Shown here piece after piece: positions 42,101-54,554 of a stretch of 64,000 bases of DNA; position 1 is the first letter of the stretch, and each line of letters starts with the position of its first letter. Origin of the DNA: Sphaerolaimus hirsutus (Eukaryota > Nematoda > Chromadorea > Monhysterida > Sphaerolaimidae). Location of the stretch: contig OZ038450.1 of assembly GCA_964036195.1 (NCBI GenBank), positions 27,282,794 to 27,346,793 on the forward strand, in the 5' to 3' direction. A program made the translations under genes and the position numbers. A model generated the notes under the pieces. The model ran no database searches. It saw only the letters and a list, made by a program, of their open reading frames with translations, and was not told where the DNA came from.

Positions 42101-45100
42101 TTCAGAATCCACAGCCTCCCCAGAGGCTCGCGTTAGCATTTTTATACCTATGATTTCAAAACGTGCTGTGCGCACTACTCTTAGATGATTGCATCGCATG
42201 TGAGGTCAGAACCAGGAAAAACTAAATGCTGTGGTCTATACCATTGGAAAGCTGAGAAAATTCTCTTTCAGAATCTACTACTCTCAAGAAGGTTCACTGT
42301 CACGATTTTATACCTAAGATTTCAAAACGTGCTGCATGCACTACTCTTGAGTGGTCGCATCTCATGTGAGGCCGGAACTAAGGAGGTGTAACGGCTATAT
42401 TTTATACCATTGTGAAGCTGAGAACATCCTCTTTCAGAATCCACAGCCTCCCCAGAGGCTCGCGTTAGCATTTTTATACCTAAGATTTCAAAACGTGCTG
42501 TGTAACCTAATCGAGGGCCGATAGCATCACATGTGAGGTCGGAACCAGGAAAAACTAAGTGCTGTGGTCTATACCATTGGAAAGCTGAGACAATTCTCTT
42601 TCAGAATCTACCACTCTCAAGAAGGTTCACCGTCACGATTTTATACCTGAGATTTCAAAACGTGTTGCATGCACTACTCTTGAGTGGTCGCATCTCATGT
42701 GAGGCCGGAACTAAGGAGGTGTAACGGCTATATTTTATACCATTGTGAAGCTGAGAACATCCTCTTTCAGAATCCACAGCCTCCCCAGAGGCTCGCGTTA
42801 GCATTTTTATACCTAAGATTTCAAAACGTGCTGTGTAACCTAATCGAGGGCCGATAGCATCACATGTGAGGTCGGAACCAGGAAAAACTAAGTGCTGTGG
42901 TCTATACCATTGGAAAGCTGAGACAATTCTCTTTCAGAATCTACCACTCTCAAGAAGGTTCACCGTCACGATTTTATACCTGAGATTTCAAAACGTGTTG
43001 CATGCACTACTCTTGGGTGATTGCATCTCATGTGAGGCCGGAACTAAGGAGACGTAACGGCTATATTTCATACAGTTGCGAAGCTGAGAACATCCCCTTT
43101 CAGAATCCACAGCCTCCCAAGAGGCTCGCGTTAGCATTTTTATACCTATAATTTCAAAACGTGCTGTGTGCACTACTCTTAGGTGATTGCATCGCATGTG
43201 AGGTTGGAACCAGGAAAAACTAAGTGCTGTGGTCTATACCATTGGAAAGCTGAGACAATTCTCTTTCAGAATCTACCACTCTCAAGAAGGTTCACCGTCA
43301 CGATTTTATACCTAAGATTTCAAAACGTGCTGCATGCACTACTCTTGGGTGGTCGCATCTCATGTGAGGCCGGAACTAAGGAGATGTAACGGCTATATTT
43401 CATACAGTTGTGAAGCTGAGAACATCCCCTTTCAGAATCCACAGCCTCCCCAGAGGCTCGCGTTAGCATTTTTATACCTAAGATTTCAAAACGTGCTGTG
43501 TGCACTACTCTTAGGTGATTGCATCGCATGTGAGGTCGGAACCAGGAAAAACTAAATGCTGTGGTCTATACCATTGGAAAGCTGGGAAAATTCTCTTTCA
43601 GAATCTACCACTCTCAAGAAAATTCACTGTCACGATTTTATACCTAAGATTTCAAAACGTGCTGCATGCACTACTCTTGGGTGGTCGCATCTCATGTGAG
43701 GCTGGAACTAAGGAGACATAACGGCTATATTTCATACCGTTGCGAAGCTGAGAACATCCCCTTTCAGAATCCACAGCCTCCCCAGAGGCTCGCGTTAGCA
43801 TTTTTATACCTAAGATTTCAAAACATGCTGTGCGCACTACTCTTGGGTGATCGCATCACATGTGAGGTCGGAACCAGGAAAAACTGAATGCTGTGGTCTA
43901 TACCATTGGAAAGCTGAGAAAATGCTCTTTCAGAATCTACTACTCTCAAGAAGGTTCACCGTTACTATTTTATACCTAAGATTTCAAAACGTGCTGCATG
44001 CAATACTATTGGGTGATCGCATCTCATGTGAGGCCAGAACTAAGGAGACGTAACGGCTATATTTTATACCATTGTGAAGCTGAGAACATCCTCTTTAGAA
44101 TCCACAGCCTCTCCAGAGGCTCGCGTTAGCATTTTTATACCTAAGATTTCAAAACATGCTGTGCACACTACTCTTGGGCGGTCACATCGCATGTGAGGTC
44201 TGAACCAGGAAAAACTGAATGCTGTGGTCTATACCATTGGAAAGCTGAGAAAATGCTCTTTCAGAATTTACTACTCTCAAGAAGGTTCACAGTCACTATT
44301 TTATACCTAAGATTTCAAAACGTGCTGCATGCACTACTATTGGGTGATCACATCTCATGTGAGGCCAGAACTAAGGAGACGTAACGGCTATATTTTATAC
44401 CATTGTGAAGCTGAGAACATCCTCTTTAGAATCCACAGCCTCTCCAGAGGCCCGCGTTAGCATTTTTATACCTAAGATTTCAAAACATGCTGTGCGCACT
44501 ACTCTTGGGCGGTCGCATCACATGTGAGGTCGGAACCAGGAAAAACTAAATGCTGTGGTCTATACCATTGAAAAGCTGGGAAAATTCTCTTTCAGAATCT
44601 ACCACTCTCAAGAAGGTTCACTGTCACGGTTTTTTACCTAAGATTTCAAAACGTGCTGCATGCACTACTCTTGAGTGATTGCATCTCATGTGAGGCCTGA
44701 ACTAAGGAGACATAACGACTATATTTTATACCATTGTGAAGCTGAGAACATCCTCTTTAGAATCCACAGCCTCTCCAGAGGCTCGCGTTATCTTTTTTAT
44801 ACCTAAGATTTCAAAACGTGCTGTGTGGCCTAATCGAGGGTCGATAGCATCACATGTGAGGTCGGAACCAGGAAAAACTAAATGCTGTGGTCTATACCAT
44901 TGGAAAGCTGAGAAAATTCTCTTTCAGAATCTACCACTCTCAAGAAAGTTCACTGTCACGATTTTATACCTAAGATTTCAAAACGTGCTGCATGCACTAC
45001 TCTTGGGTGATCGCATCTCATGTGAGGCCAGAACTAAGGAGACGTAACGGCTATATTTTATACCGTTGTGAAGCTGAGAACATCCCCTTTCAGAATCCAC

Positions 45101-48100
45101 AGCCTCCCCAGAGGCTCGCGTTAGCATTTGTATACCTAAGATTTCAAAATGTGCTGTGCCCACTACTCTTGGGTGATCGCATCGCATGTGAGGTCGGAAC
45201 CAGGAAAAACTGAATGCTGTGGTCTATACCATTGGAAAGCTGAGAAAATTCTCTTTCAGAATCTACTACTCTCAAGAAGGTTCACCGTCACTATTTTATA
45301 CCTAAGATTTCAAAACATGCTGCATGCACTACTCTTGGGTGATCGCATCTCATGTGAGGCCAGAACTAAGGAGACGTAATGGCTATATTTCATACTGTTG
45401 TGAAGCTGAGAACATCCTGTTTCAGAATCCACAGCTTCCCCAGAGGCTCGCGTTAGCATTTTTATACCTCAGATTTCAAAACATGCTGTGCGCACTACTC
45501 TTGGGTGATTGCATCGCATGTGAGGTCAAAACCAGGAAAAACTGAATGCTGTGGTCTATACCATTGGGAAGCTGAGAATATTCTCTTTCAGAATCTACTA
45601 CTCTCAAGAAGGTTCACTGTCACTATTTTATACCTAATATTTCAAAATGTGCTGCATGCACTACTCTTGGGTGATCGCATCTCATGTGAGGCCAGAACTA
45701 AGGAGACGTAACAGCTATATTTCATACCGTTGTGAAGCTGAGAACATCCCCTTTCAGAATCCACAGCCTCCCCAGAGGCTCGCATTAGCATTTTGATACC
45801 TAAGATTTCAAAACGTGCTGTGCGCACTACTCTTGGGCGGTCGCATCGCATGTGAGGTCGGAACCAGGAAAAACTGAATGCTGTGGTCTATACCATTGGA
45901 AAGCTGAGAAAATTCTCTTTCAGAATCTACTACTCTCAAGAAGGTTCACCGTCACTATTTTATACCTAAGATTTCAAAACGTGCTGCATGCACTACTCTT
46001 GGGTGATCGCATCTCATGTGAGGCCAGAACTAAGGAGACGTAACGGCTATATTTCATACCGTTGTGAAGCTGAGAACATCCCCTTTCAGAATCCACAGCC
46101 TCCCCAGAGGCCCGCGTTAGCATTTTTATACCTAAGATTTCAAAACGTGCTGCATGCACTACTCTTGGGTGATCACATCGCATGTGAGGTCGGAACCAGG
46201 AAAAACTGAATGCTGTGGTCTATACCATTGGAAAGCTGAGAAAATTCTCTTTCAGAATCTACTACTCTCAAGAAGGTTCACCGTCACTATTTTATACCTA
46301 AGATTTCAAAACGTGCTGCATGCACTACTCTTGGGTGATCGCATCTCATGTGAGGCCAGAACTAAGGAGACGTAACGGCTATATTTCATACCGTTGTGAA
46401 GCTGAGAACATCCCCTTTCAGAATCCACAGCCTCCCCAGAGGCTCGCATTAGCATTTTGATACCTAAGATTTCAAAACGTGCTGTGTGCACTACTCTTGG
46501 GTGATCGCATCGCATGTGAGGTCGGAACCAGGAAAAACTGAATGCTGTGGTCTATACCATTGGAAAGCTGAGAAAATTCTCTTTCAGAATCTACTACTCT
46601 CAAGAAGGTTCACCGTCACTATTTTATACCTAAGATTTCAAAACATGCTGCATGCACTACTCTTGGGTGGTCGCATCTATGTGATGCCGGAACTAAGGAG
46701 ACGTAATGGCTATATTTTATACCATTGTGAAGCTGAGAACATCCTGTTTCAGAATCCACAGCTTCCCCAGAGGCTCGCGTTAGCATTTTTATACCTCAGA
46801 TTTCAAAACGTGCTGCATGCACTACTCTTGGGTGATCACATCGCATGTGAGGTCGGAACCAGGAAAAACTGAATGCTGTGGTCTATACCATTGGAAAGCT
46901 GAGAAAATTCTCTTTCAGAATCTACTACTCTCAAGAAGGTTCACCGTCACTATTTTATACCTAAGATTTCAAAACGTGCTGCATGCACTACTCTTGGGTG
47001 ATCGCATCTCATGTGAGGCCAGAACTAAGGAGACGTAACGGCTATATTTCATACTGTTGTGAAGCTGAGAACATCCCCTTTCAGAATCCACAGCCTCCCC
47101 AGAGGCTCGCATTAGCATTTTTATACCTAAGATTTCAAAACGTGCTGTGCGCACTACTCTTGGGCGGTCGCATCACATGTGAGGTCGGAACTAAGGAGAC
47201 GTAATGGCTATATTTTATACCATTGTGAAGCTGAGAACATCCTGTTTCAGAATCCACAGCTTCCCCAGAGGCTCGCATTAGCATTTTTATACCTCAGATT
47301 TCAAAACGTGCTGCATGCACTACTCTTGGGTGATCACATCACATGTGAGGTCGGAACCAGGAAAAACTGAATGCTGTGGTCTATACCATTGGAAAGCTGA
47401 GAAAATTCTCTTTCAGAATCTACTACTCTCAAGAAGGTTCACCGTCACTATTTTATACCTAAGATTTCAAAACGTGCTGCATGCACTACTCTTGGGTGAT
47501 CGCATCTCATGTGAGGCCAGAACTAAGGAGACGTAACGGCTATATTTCATACTGTTGTGAAGCTGAGAACATCCCCTTTCAGAATCCACAGCCTCCCCAG
47601 AGGCTCGCATTAGCATTTTTATACCTAAGATTTCAAAACGTGCTGTGCGCACTACTCTTGGGCGGTCGCATCACATGTGAGGTCGGAACCAGGAAAAACT
47701 GAATGCTGTGGTCTATACCATTGGAAAGCTGAGAAAATTCTCGTTCAGAATCTACTACTTTCAAGAAGGTTCACCATCACTATTTTATACCTAAGATTTC
47801 AAAACGTGCTGCATGCACTACTCTTGGGTGATTGCATCTCATGTGAGGCCAGAACTAAGGAGACGTAACGGCTATATTTCATACCGTTGTGAAGCTGAGA
47901 ACATCCCCTTTCAGAATCCACAGCCTCCCCAGAGGCTCGCGTTAGCATTTTTATACCTAAGATTTCAAAACGTGCTGTGTGCACTACTCTTGGGTGATCG
48001 CATCGCATGTGAGGTCAGAACCAGGAAAAACTGAATGCTGTGGTTTATACCATTGGAAAGCTGAGAAAATTCTCTTTCAGAATCTACTACTCTCAAAAAG

Positions 48101-50091
48101 GTTCACCGTCACTATTTTATACCTAAGATTTCAAAACGTGCTGCATGCACTACTCTTGGGTGATCGCATCGCATGTGAGGTCGGAACCAGGATTAACTGA
48201 ATGCTGTGGTCTATACCATTGGAAAGCTGAGAAAATTCTCTTTCAGAATCTACTACTCTCAAGAAGGTTCACCGTCACTATTTTATACCTAAGATTTCAA
48301 AACATGCTGCATGCACTACTCTTGGGTGGTCGCATCTATGTGATGCCGGAACTAAGGAGACGTAACGGCTATATTTTATACCATTGTGAAGCTGAGAACA
48401 TCCTGTTTCAGAATCCACAGCTTCCCCAGAGGCTCGCGTTAGCATTTTTATACCTCAGATTTCAAAACGTGCTGCATGCACTACTCTTGGGTGATCACAT
48501 CGCATGTGAGGTCGGAACCAGGAAAAACTGAATGCTGTAGTCTATACCATTGGAAAGCTGAGAAAATTCTCTTTCAGAATCTACTACTCTCAAGAAGGTT
48601 CACCGTCACTATTTTATACCTAAGATTTCAAAACATGCTGCATGCACTACTCTTGGGTGGTCGCATCTATGTGATGCCGGAACTAAGGACACGTAACGGC
48701 TATATTTTATACCATTGTGAAGCTGAGAACATCCTGTTTCAGAATCCACAGCTTCCCAAGAGGCTCGCGTTAGCATTTTTATACCTCAGATTTCAAAACG
48801 TGCTGCATGCACTACTCTTGGGTGATCACATCGCATGTGAGGTCGGAACCAGGAAAAACTGAATGCTGTGGTCTATACCATTGGAAAGCTGAGAAAATTC
48901 TCTTTCAGAATCTACTACTCTCAAGAAGGTTCACCGTCACTATTTTATACCTAAGATTTCAAAACGTGCTGCATGCACTACTCTTGGGTGATCGCATCTC
49001 ATGTGAGGCCAGAACTAAGGAGACGTAATGGCTATATTTCATACTGTTGTGAAGCTGAGAACATCCCCTTTCAGAATCCACAGCCTCCCCAGAGGCTCGC
49101 ATTAGCATTTTTATACCTAAGATTTCAAAACGTGCTGTGCGCACTACTCTTGGGCGGTCGCATCGCATGTGAGGTCGGAACCAGGAAAAACTGAATGCTG
49201 TGGTCTATACCATTGGAAAGCTGAGAAAATTCTCTTTCAGAATCTACTACTCTCAAGAAGGTTCACCGTCACTATTTTATACCTAAGATTTCAAAACGTG
49301 CTGCATGCACTACTCTTGGGTGATCGCATCTCATGTGAGGCCAGAACTAAGGAGACGTAATGGCTATATTTCATACCGTTGTGAAGCTGAGAACATCCCC
49401 TTTCAGAATCCACAGCCTCCCCAGAGGCTCGCGTTAGCATTTTTATACCTAAGATTTCAAAACGTGCTGTGCGCACTACTCTTGGGCGGTCGCATCGCAT
49501 GTGAGGTCGGAACCAGGAAAAACTGAATGCTGTGGTCTATACCATTGGAAAGCTGAGAAAATTCTCTTTCAGAATCTACTACTCTCAAAAAGGTTCACCG
49601 TCACTATTTTATACCTAAGATTTCAAAACGTGCTGCATGCACTACTCTTGGGTGATCGCATCGCATGTGAGGTCGGAACCAGGATTAACTGAATGCTGTG
49701 GTCTATACCATTGGAAAGCTGAGAAAATTCTCTTTCAGAATCTACTACTCTCAAGAAGGTCCACCGTCACTATTTAATACCTAAGATTTCAAAACGTGCT
49801 GCATGCACTACTCTTGGGTGATCGCATCTCATGTGAGGCCAGAACTAAGGAGACGTAACGGCTATATTTTATACCATTGTGAAGCTGAGAACATCCTCTT
49901 TAGAATCCACAGCCTCTCCAGAGGCTCGCGTTAGCTTTTTTATACCTAAGATTTAAAAACGTGCTGTGTGGCCTAATCGAGGGTCGATAGCATCACATGT
50001 GAGGTCAAAACCAGGAAAAACTAAATGCTGTGGTCTATACCATTGGAAAGCTGAGCAAATTCTCTTTCAGAATCTACCATTCTCAAGAAAG
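36200..50091. repeat. Satellite array, ~166-bp monomers in ~332-bp dimers, forward orientation
   Basis: About 84 monomers. Type A carries GGAACTAAGGAGACGTAACG and CCACAGCCTCCCCAGAGGCT; type B carries ACCAGGAAAAACTAAATGCT and CTCTCAAGAAGGTTCACTG. Both share AGCTGAGAA(C/A)AT..CTTTCAGAATC and TATACCTAAGATTTCAAAAC. Types mostly alternate, but AA runs (38015-38900) and larger duplicated blocks of 3, 5, 7 and 10 monomers occur. Junctions vary (CACTACTCTTGGGTGATCGC versus GTAACCTAATCGAGGGTCGA). The many 60-75-residue open frames here follow the repeat and are not genes. Confidence 0.95.
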
Positions 50092-51037
50092 TTTCTGAAA
50101 GAGAATTTTCTAAGCTTTCCAATGGTGTGAATCACAGCATTTAGTTTTTCCTGGTTCCGGCCTCACATGCGATACGATCGATCCTTGATTGGGGCACATT
50201 CCACGTTTTCAAATCTTATGTATAAAATCGTGACAGTGAACCTTCTGGACAGTGGTACCATCTGAAAGAGAATTATCTCAGCTTTCCAATGGTATGAATC
50301 ACAGCATTTAGTTTTTCCTGGTTCTGGCCTCACATGCGATACAATCAACCCTAGATGAGGGCGCACATCACGTTTTGAAATCTTAGGTAGTAAAATGCTA
50401 ACGCGAGCCTCTGGGGAGGCTGTGGATTCTGAAAGAGGATGTTCTCAGCTTCACAACAGTATAAAATATAGCCTTTACGTCTCCTTAGTTTTGGCCTCAC
50501 ATGTGATACAATCGACCGTCGATTTCTGCAAAAAGCACGTTTTGAAATCTTAGGTATAAAAATCCTAATGCCAGCCTCTGGGGAGGCTGTGAATTCTGAA
50601 AGAGGATGTTCTCAGCTTCGCAACGGTATCAAATATAGCTGTTACTTCTCCTTAGTTCCGGCCTCACATGCGATACGATCGACCCTGGATTTCTGCAAAC
50701 AGCACATTTTCAAATCTTATGTATAAAATCGTGACGGTGAACCTTCTGGAAAGTGGCAGTTTCTGAAAGAGAATGTTCTAAGCTTTCCAATGGTATAGAC
50801 CACAGCATTTAGTTTTTCCTGTTTCCGGCCCCACATGCGATACGATCGACCCTAGATTGGGGCGCATTCCATGTTTTCAAATCTTATGTATAAACTCGTG
50901 ACGGTGAACCTTCTGGAGAGTGGTAGATTCTGAAAGAGAATTTTCTAAGCTTTCCAATGGTATAGACCACAGCATTTAGTTTTTCCTGGTTCCGGCCCCA
51001 CATGCAATACGATCAACCCTAGATTAGGGCGCACATC
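50092..51037. repeat. Satellite array, inverted orientation, first part
   Basis: The same monomers on the opposite strand, starting TTCTGAAAGAGAATTTTCTA. Divergence from array 1 is greater, with linkers GATTTCTGCAAACAGCAC and GATTAGGGCGCACATCACG. Interrupted at 51038 by a transposon-like insertion. Confidence 0.93.
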
Positions 51038-51049
51038 TGGCTGTCCGGG

Positions 51050-51330
51050 AGGGGCACATACAAACTGGGGTACACGGGCACATACAAATTTGCATGTGCC
51101 CAAACTTGGAAACATACATTTCTTTTTCAGTTTGTATGTGCCCGAACTACCGGCACATGCATGTTTGTATGTGCCCGCGGCCGGGCACATGCACGCGCGC
51201 GCGCCTGTGTATGTTTCCAAAACGCGGGCACATACATTTTTTTAGAACTCTGTATGTTCCCGTTACTGGGCACATACATGATTCCGAGGTGATTGTATGT
51301 TCCCCAGCGCGGGCACATACAAATTTTGAA
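51050..51330. repeat. Left subterminal repeats GGGCACATACA / TGTATGTGCCC
   Basis: About ten copies of the 11-mer or its complement (some ending TGTTTCC or TGTTCCC), spaced 20-40 bp. A CGCGCGCGCG run lies near 51195. Confidence 0.85.
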
Positions 51331-52159
51331 ATTTTTTTTTCAATAAGTAAAAAACAGGGATATCAGTTGCAAACTGGGAAAATGTGAATAAATTCACTCT
51401 GAATCATTTGATTCACTCTGAGTGCACTGCTCCAATGTGTTGAAGCAATTGCTTCTTGATGCGCTGCCACCGAGAAAAAATTTGCCACACAAATCACATT
51501 TCAAGATTCTGCGCCACTCAGGCGCCATTCTGCGATGAAATAAGAGCAAAAAAATAGGTCTATAATATGGAAAATGCCAACACAAATAATTCATTTTGTC
51601 TTATATTAAAATTGTGTGTGTAAACTCAGCGGACTTTTTGGAAGTCACAGTTTGGAAGCACAGAAAAATGATGGAGAAAATGCAAGCAAATAAAGTCAAG
51701 TGAAAAGCAAATAAGATAAATACAAAAGAATGCACAACCCGCAGAATGCACCCAAGTTCTACTCAATACATAAACATCGCTCAGAATAGCATATAAATTT
51801 GGAGTTTTTAGATTTACCTACTCCAGCAAAAACGTCTCTTCTAATAGATGGCCAGGGGAGAGTTCCGCAAATTGCAAAGTGAAATGGCAAATTGCAAAGT
51901 GAAATGAGAAGTGAATTGAGAAGGAAATTGGCAAAAGCCAAGGGAAATCACTTTTTATTTCTTTATTTTTGCTTCACTTTTGCCAATTTTCCCCTCCATA
52001 TTTCTAGGCATGTGAGACCGCCCCTCAGGCAAAAATATGCTCTATTTATTGGTAAGTGTTGCGCTAGGGGAAATGGGGGGTGGCGCACTTCAAATGAAAA
52101 AAAAACTGCCCCGCAAAAGTTAAGTTTGGTGCGGCGCCATAGGTTGCGTGGGCGTGGGG

Positions 52160-52400
52160 GGGCCGCTGTTTGAAATAAAAAATTGCGGACATGCGCAAGT
52201 GCGCTTTGGCTGGCAGGAAATGGGGATAATCTCCAAAAGTTTGGTCGGGTTGCATGGGAATTGGCGTGCCCTTTAAAATAAAAAACCGCGGACATGCGAA
52301 AGTGCGCTTTCGCTAGCAGGAAATGGGGATAATCCCCAAAAGTTTGGTTGCCTGGTGAATGGGCGGCGCCCTTTGAAATAAAAAACTGATGACATGCGCG
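52160..52400. repeat. ~115-bp direct repeat, two full copies and a part
   Basis: Units contain AATAAAAAACCGCGGACATG then GTGCGCTTT and AGGAAATGGGGATAAT. Confidence 0.8.
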
Positions 52401-53309
52401 CTATGGCTGGCGGCCATGTAAGATTTTTTTACATCGAAATGGACTGGAAATGGGCGAGTAAAGTAAAAAATTGTTTGCAATCAGTTGTAATTAGGGCAGC
52501 CCAGTTTGCAGTTGGGGCATCTAATTCTAAAAGTCGACAAGTCCACAAAATGTGATTTTGAGTAAATTGCATTTTAAGTTTAATTGCCAATTCCAGTTCC
52601 ATGGTGTGTGTGTCCAATGGCGCTCTCTCATGCTCAACATTAAGTTCAAAATGTGAACAATAAAGTGTCAAATTTTCAGCCCCTGCTCTCAACGTATATG
52701 TGAAAAATTGGGTGTCTATAAAAGTCTACTCAGACAGAACAAAACTGTTTTGGGGAGAGAAATGGACTTGTCGACTTCTTGCACGCAACAACATTTTTGT
52801 TCCCGCCCACGTTGCGCCTGCCTTATGGCCTTATGTACATCCACAGTGTGTAACTTCACTCCCAAAGTAACAACCTCCTTTTATAACCTTGTTTCATCAC
52901 TATTCCGTGCCAAACTTTACCTGAAGTCAGGAACATTGACTATAAGGCGATATACGAACATATCCACAAAAAATGGATATTTTTGACACAAATCACCACT
53001 TATAATGCTATCCCATGGCTCAACAGCCATTATATGGTCATATATAACATCACAGAGTATTGCCACTGTCTGATATACCTATATATGTTGACACAAGGTC
53101 ATATCTGGGAGCTTTTAAAAAAACAACGTTTTTTATTCAAAAAAATGTTGCTTGTTTTTAAAAAAACGTTGTTTTAAAAAACAACAACATCGAGTTAAAA
53201 AACAACGTTTTTTTCCAACCCTAGGCAGGAAAGCATTCCTTGTTAAGACACGATAATAAAAAAACACAGAAATAACGCGTCTGCATCATTGCTCCGCCTA
53301 CGCTGGAAG

Positions 53310-53847
53310 CAGGGGTCTTGTAGATTTGGATAGATAGTAAATCAGATAAATAGTGAATAGGGTTCAGATAAATAGTAAATAGGGTTCAGATAGATAGTAA
53401 ATCGCTCCTGGAGGGATAGATAGCTGAAAAACTTTGGGGGGGGTTGGGGGGGGGTTCAATAAACCATTTTGAGGTTTAGAAGCTAAAATGGGAAAAATCC
53501 TAAAAATAGGTGAAACATAGCTCAAAATAGGTTAAGAGTAAGTACAAATAGGTACATGAGCAGGAGCACATAAATAGCCAAAAATAGCTGAAATGTGCGA
53601 TAAGACACATATTGATGATTTTGATGGTGAAAATATATAAATAGGTATGAAAAGTAGCGATTTTGGGTAAAAATTAGGGTAAATTTCTCAAAAATAGTTC
53701 CAGGATAGATAGATAGCTGGCGATTTGGGGGGGGGGGTTCAGGGGATGGTAGCCAAAAATTTCGCGGGGATAGATAGCTGAGCGGCCTCTGGGATAGATA
53801 GATAGCTGGAGCGTTTGGGACCAACCCCCACCCCTACCAGATCCTAG
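53310..53847. mobile_element. hAT-like MITE, GATAGATAGC family
   Basis: Starts CAGGGGTCTTGTAGATTTGG, ends CTACCAGATCCTAG (inverse CTAGGATCTGGTAG, imperfect). Perfect 8-bp duplication GCTGGAAG (53302-53309, 53848-53855). Interior rich in GATAGATAGCTG and G runs. Related stretches at 54855-55190 and 56140-56400. Confidence 0.82.
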
Positions 53848-54208
53848 GCTGGAAGGCATTCCTTGCCAAGACACAAAAATAAAAAAACAAGGGAAAAAAC
53901 GCCTCTGCATCATTGCGGGGCCTACACAGGAAGGCATTTGGATTCCGCTAGACAAATATCAAAATAACATGGGAAAAACCACCTAAAGGAATGCTAGGTT
54001 TTGGTGCTTTTGGCACTCTAAAAACAATAAAATGGTGAGAAGAAATTACATTGGAGAAGTGCCAAGGCATAAAAATAACAGAAATATCGCACTCCTTAGT
54101 AGCCTGCAGGTTGCCAGCATTGGCCATTCTATTGGGGAGTGCCTTTCTGTTGTTTCCAGAGTACGCGACGCGAGCAACCTGTTCGCTAAAGCACAGGTTA
54201 TTTCAGGC

Positions 54209-54554
54209 CTAGGGTTGGCAAGCGATTATTTTAAGCAACTTTTTTTTTAAATTGCATCCCCTGTACCGATTTAAAAAAAAAAATCACTAGCAAAAATTTT
54301 GGTACTTAAGCACTAGGTAAAATGCAAAAAATTTTGCGTGCAAGTGCACAGTTTCACATAAAATACCTTAGTTTCTTGTTCTCACTCCTTATTTGCAGCA
54401 AATTTCGTGGTGTTGCATCATTTTCTGTATGCCTTTACACATGTAAGGTGAATTGAGAATCATTAGGGGAAGTATACACAGTTATGAGAAATAAAAAACG
54501 TTTTTTTTTTTTTTTTAAACATTGAGTTAAAAATAACGTTTTTTTCCAACCCTA
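54209..54554. mobile_element. Possible hAT-like MITE, TAGGGTTGG ends
   Basis: CTAGGGTTGGCAAGCG on the left and TTTTTTCCAACCCTA on the right are inverse; flanks TTTCAGGC and TTTCTGGC differ by one base. Interior has long T and A runs. Confidence 0.6.

Noticed and set aside
36203-49692. Dozens of 60-128-residue open frames on both strands in the satellite
   Set aside because: They repeat with the ~166-bp monomer, occur in several frames and on both strands, and stop at monomer boundaries; frames are a by-product of low stop density.
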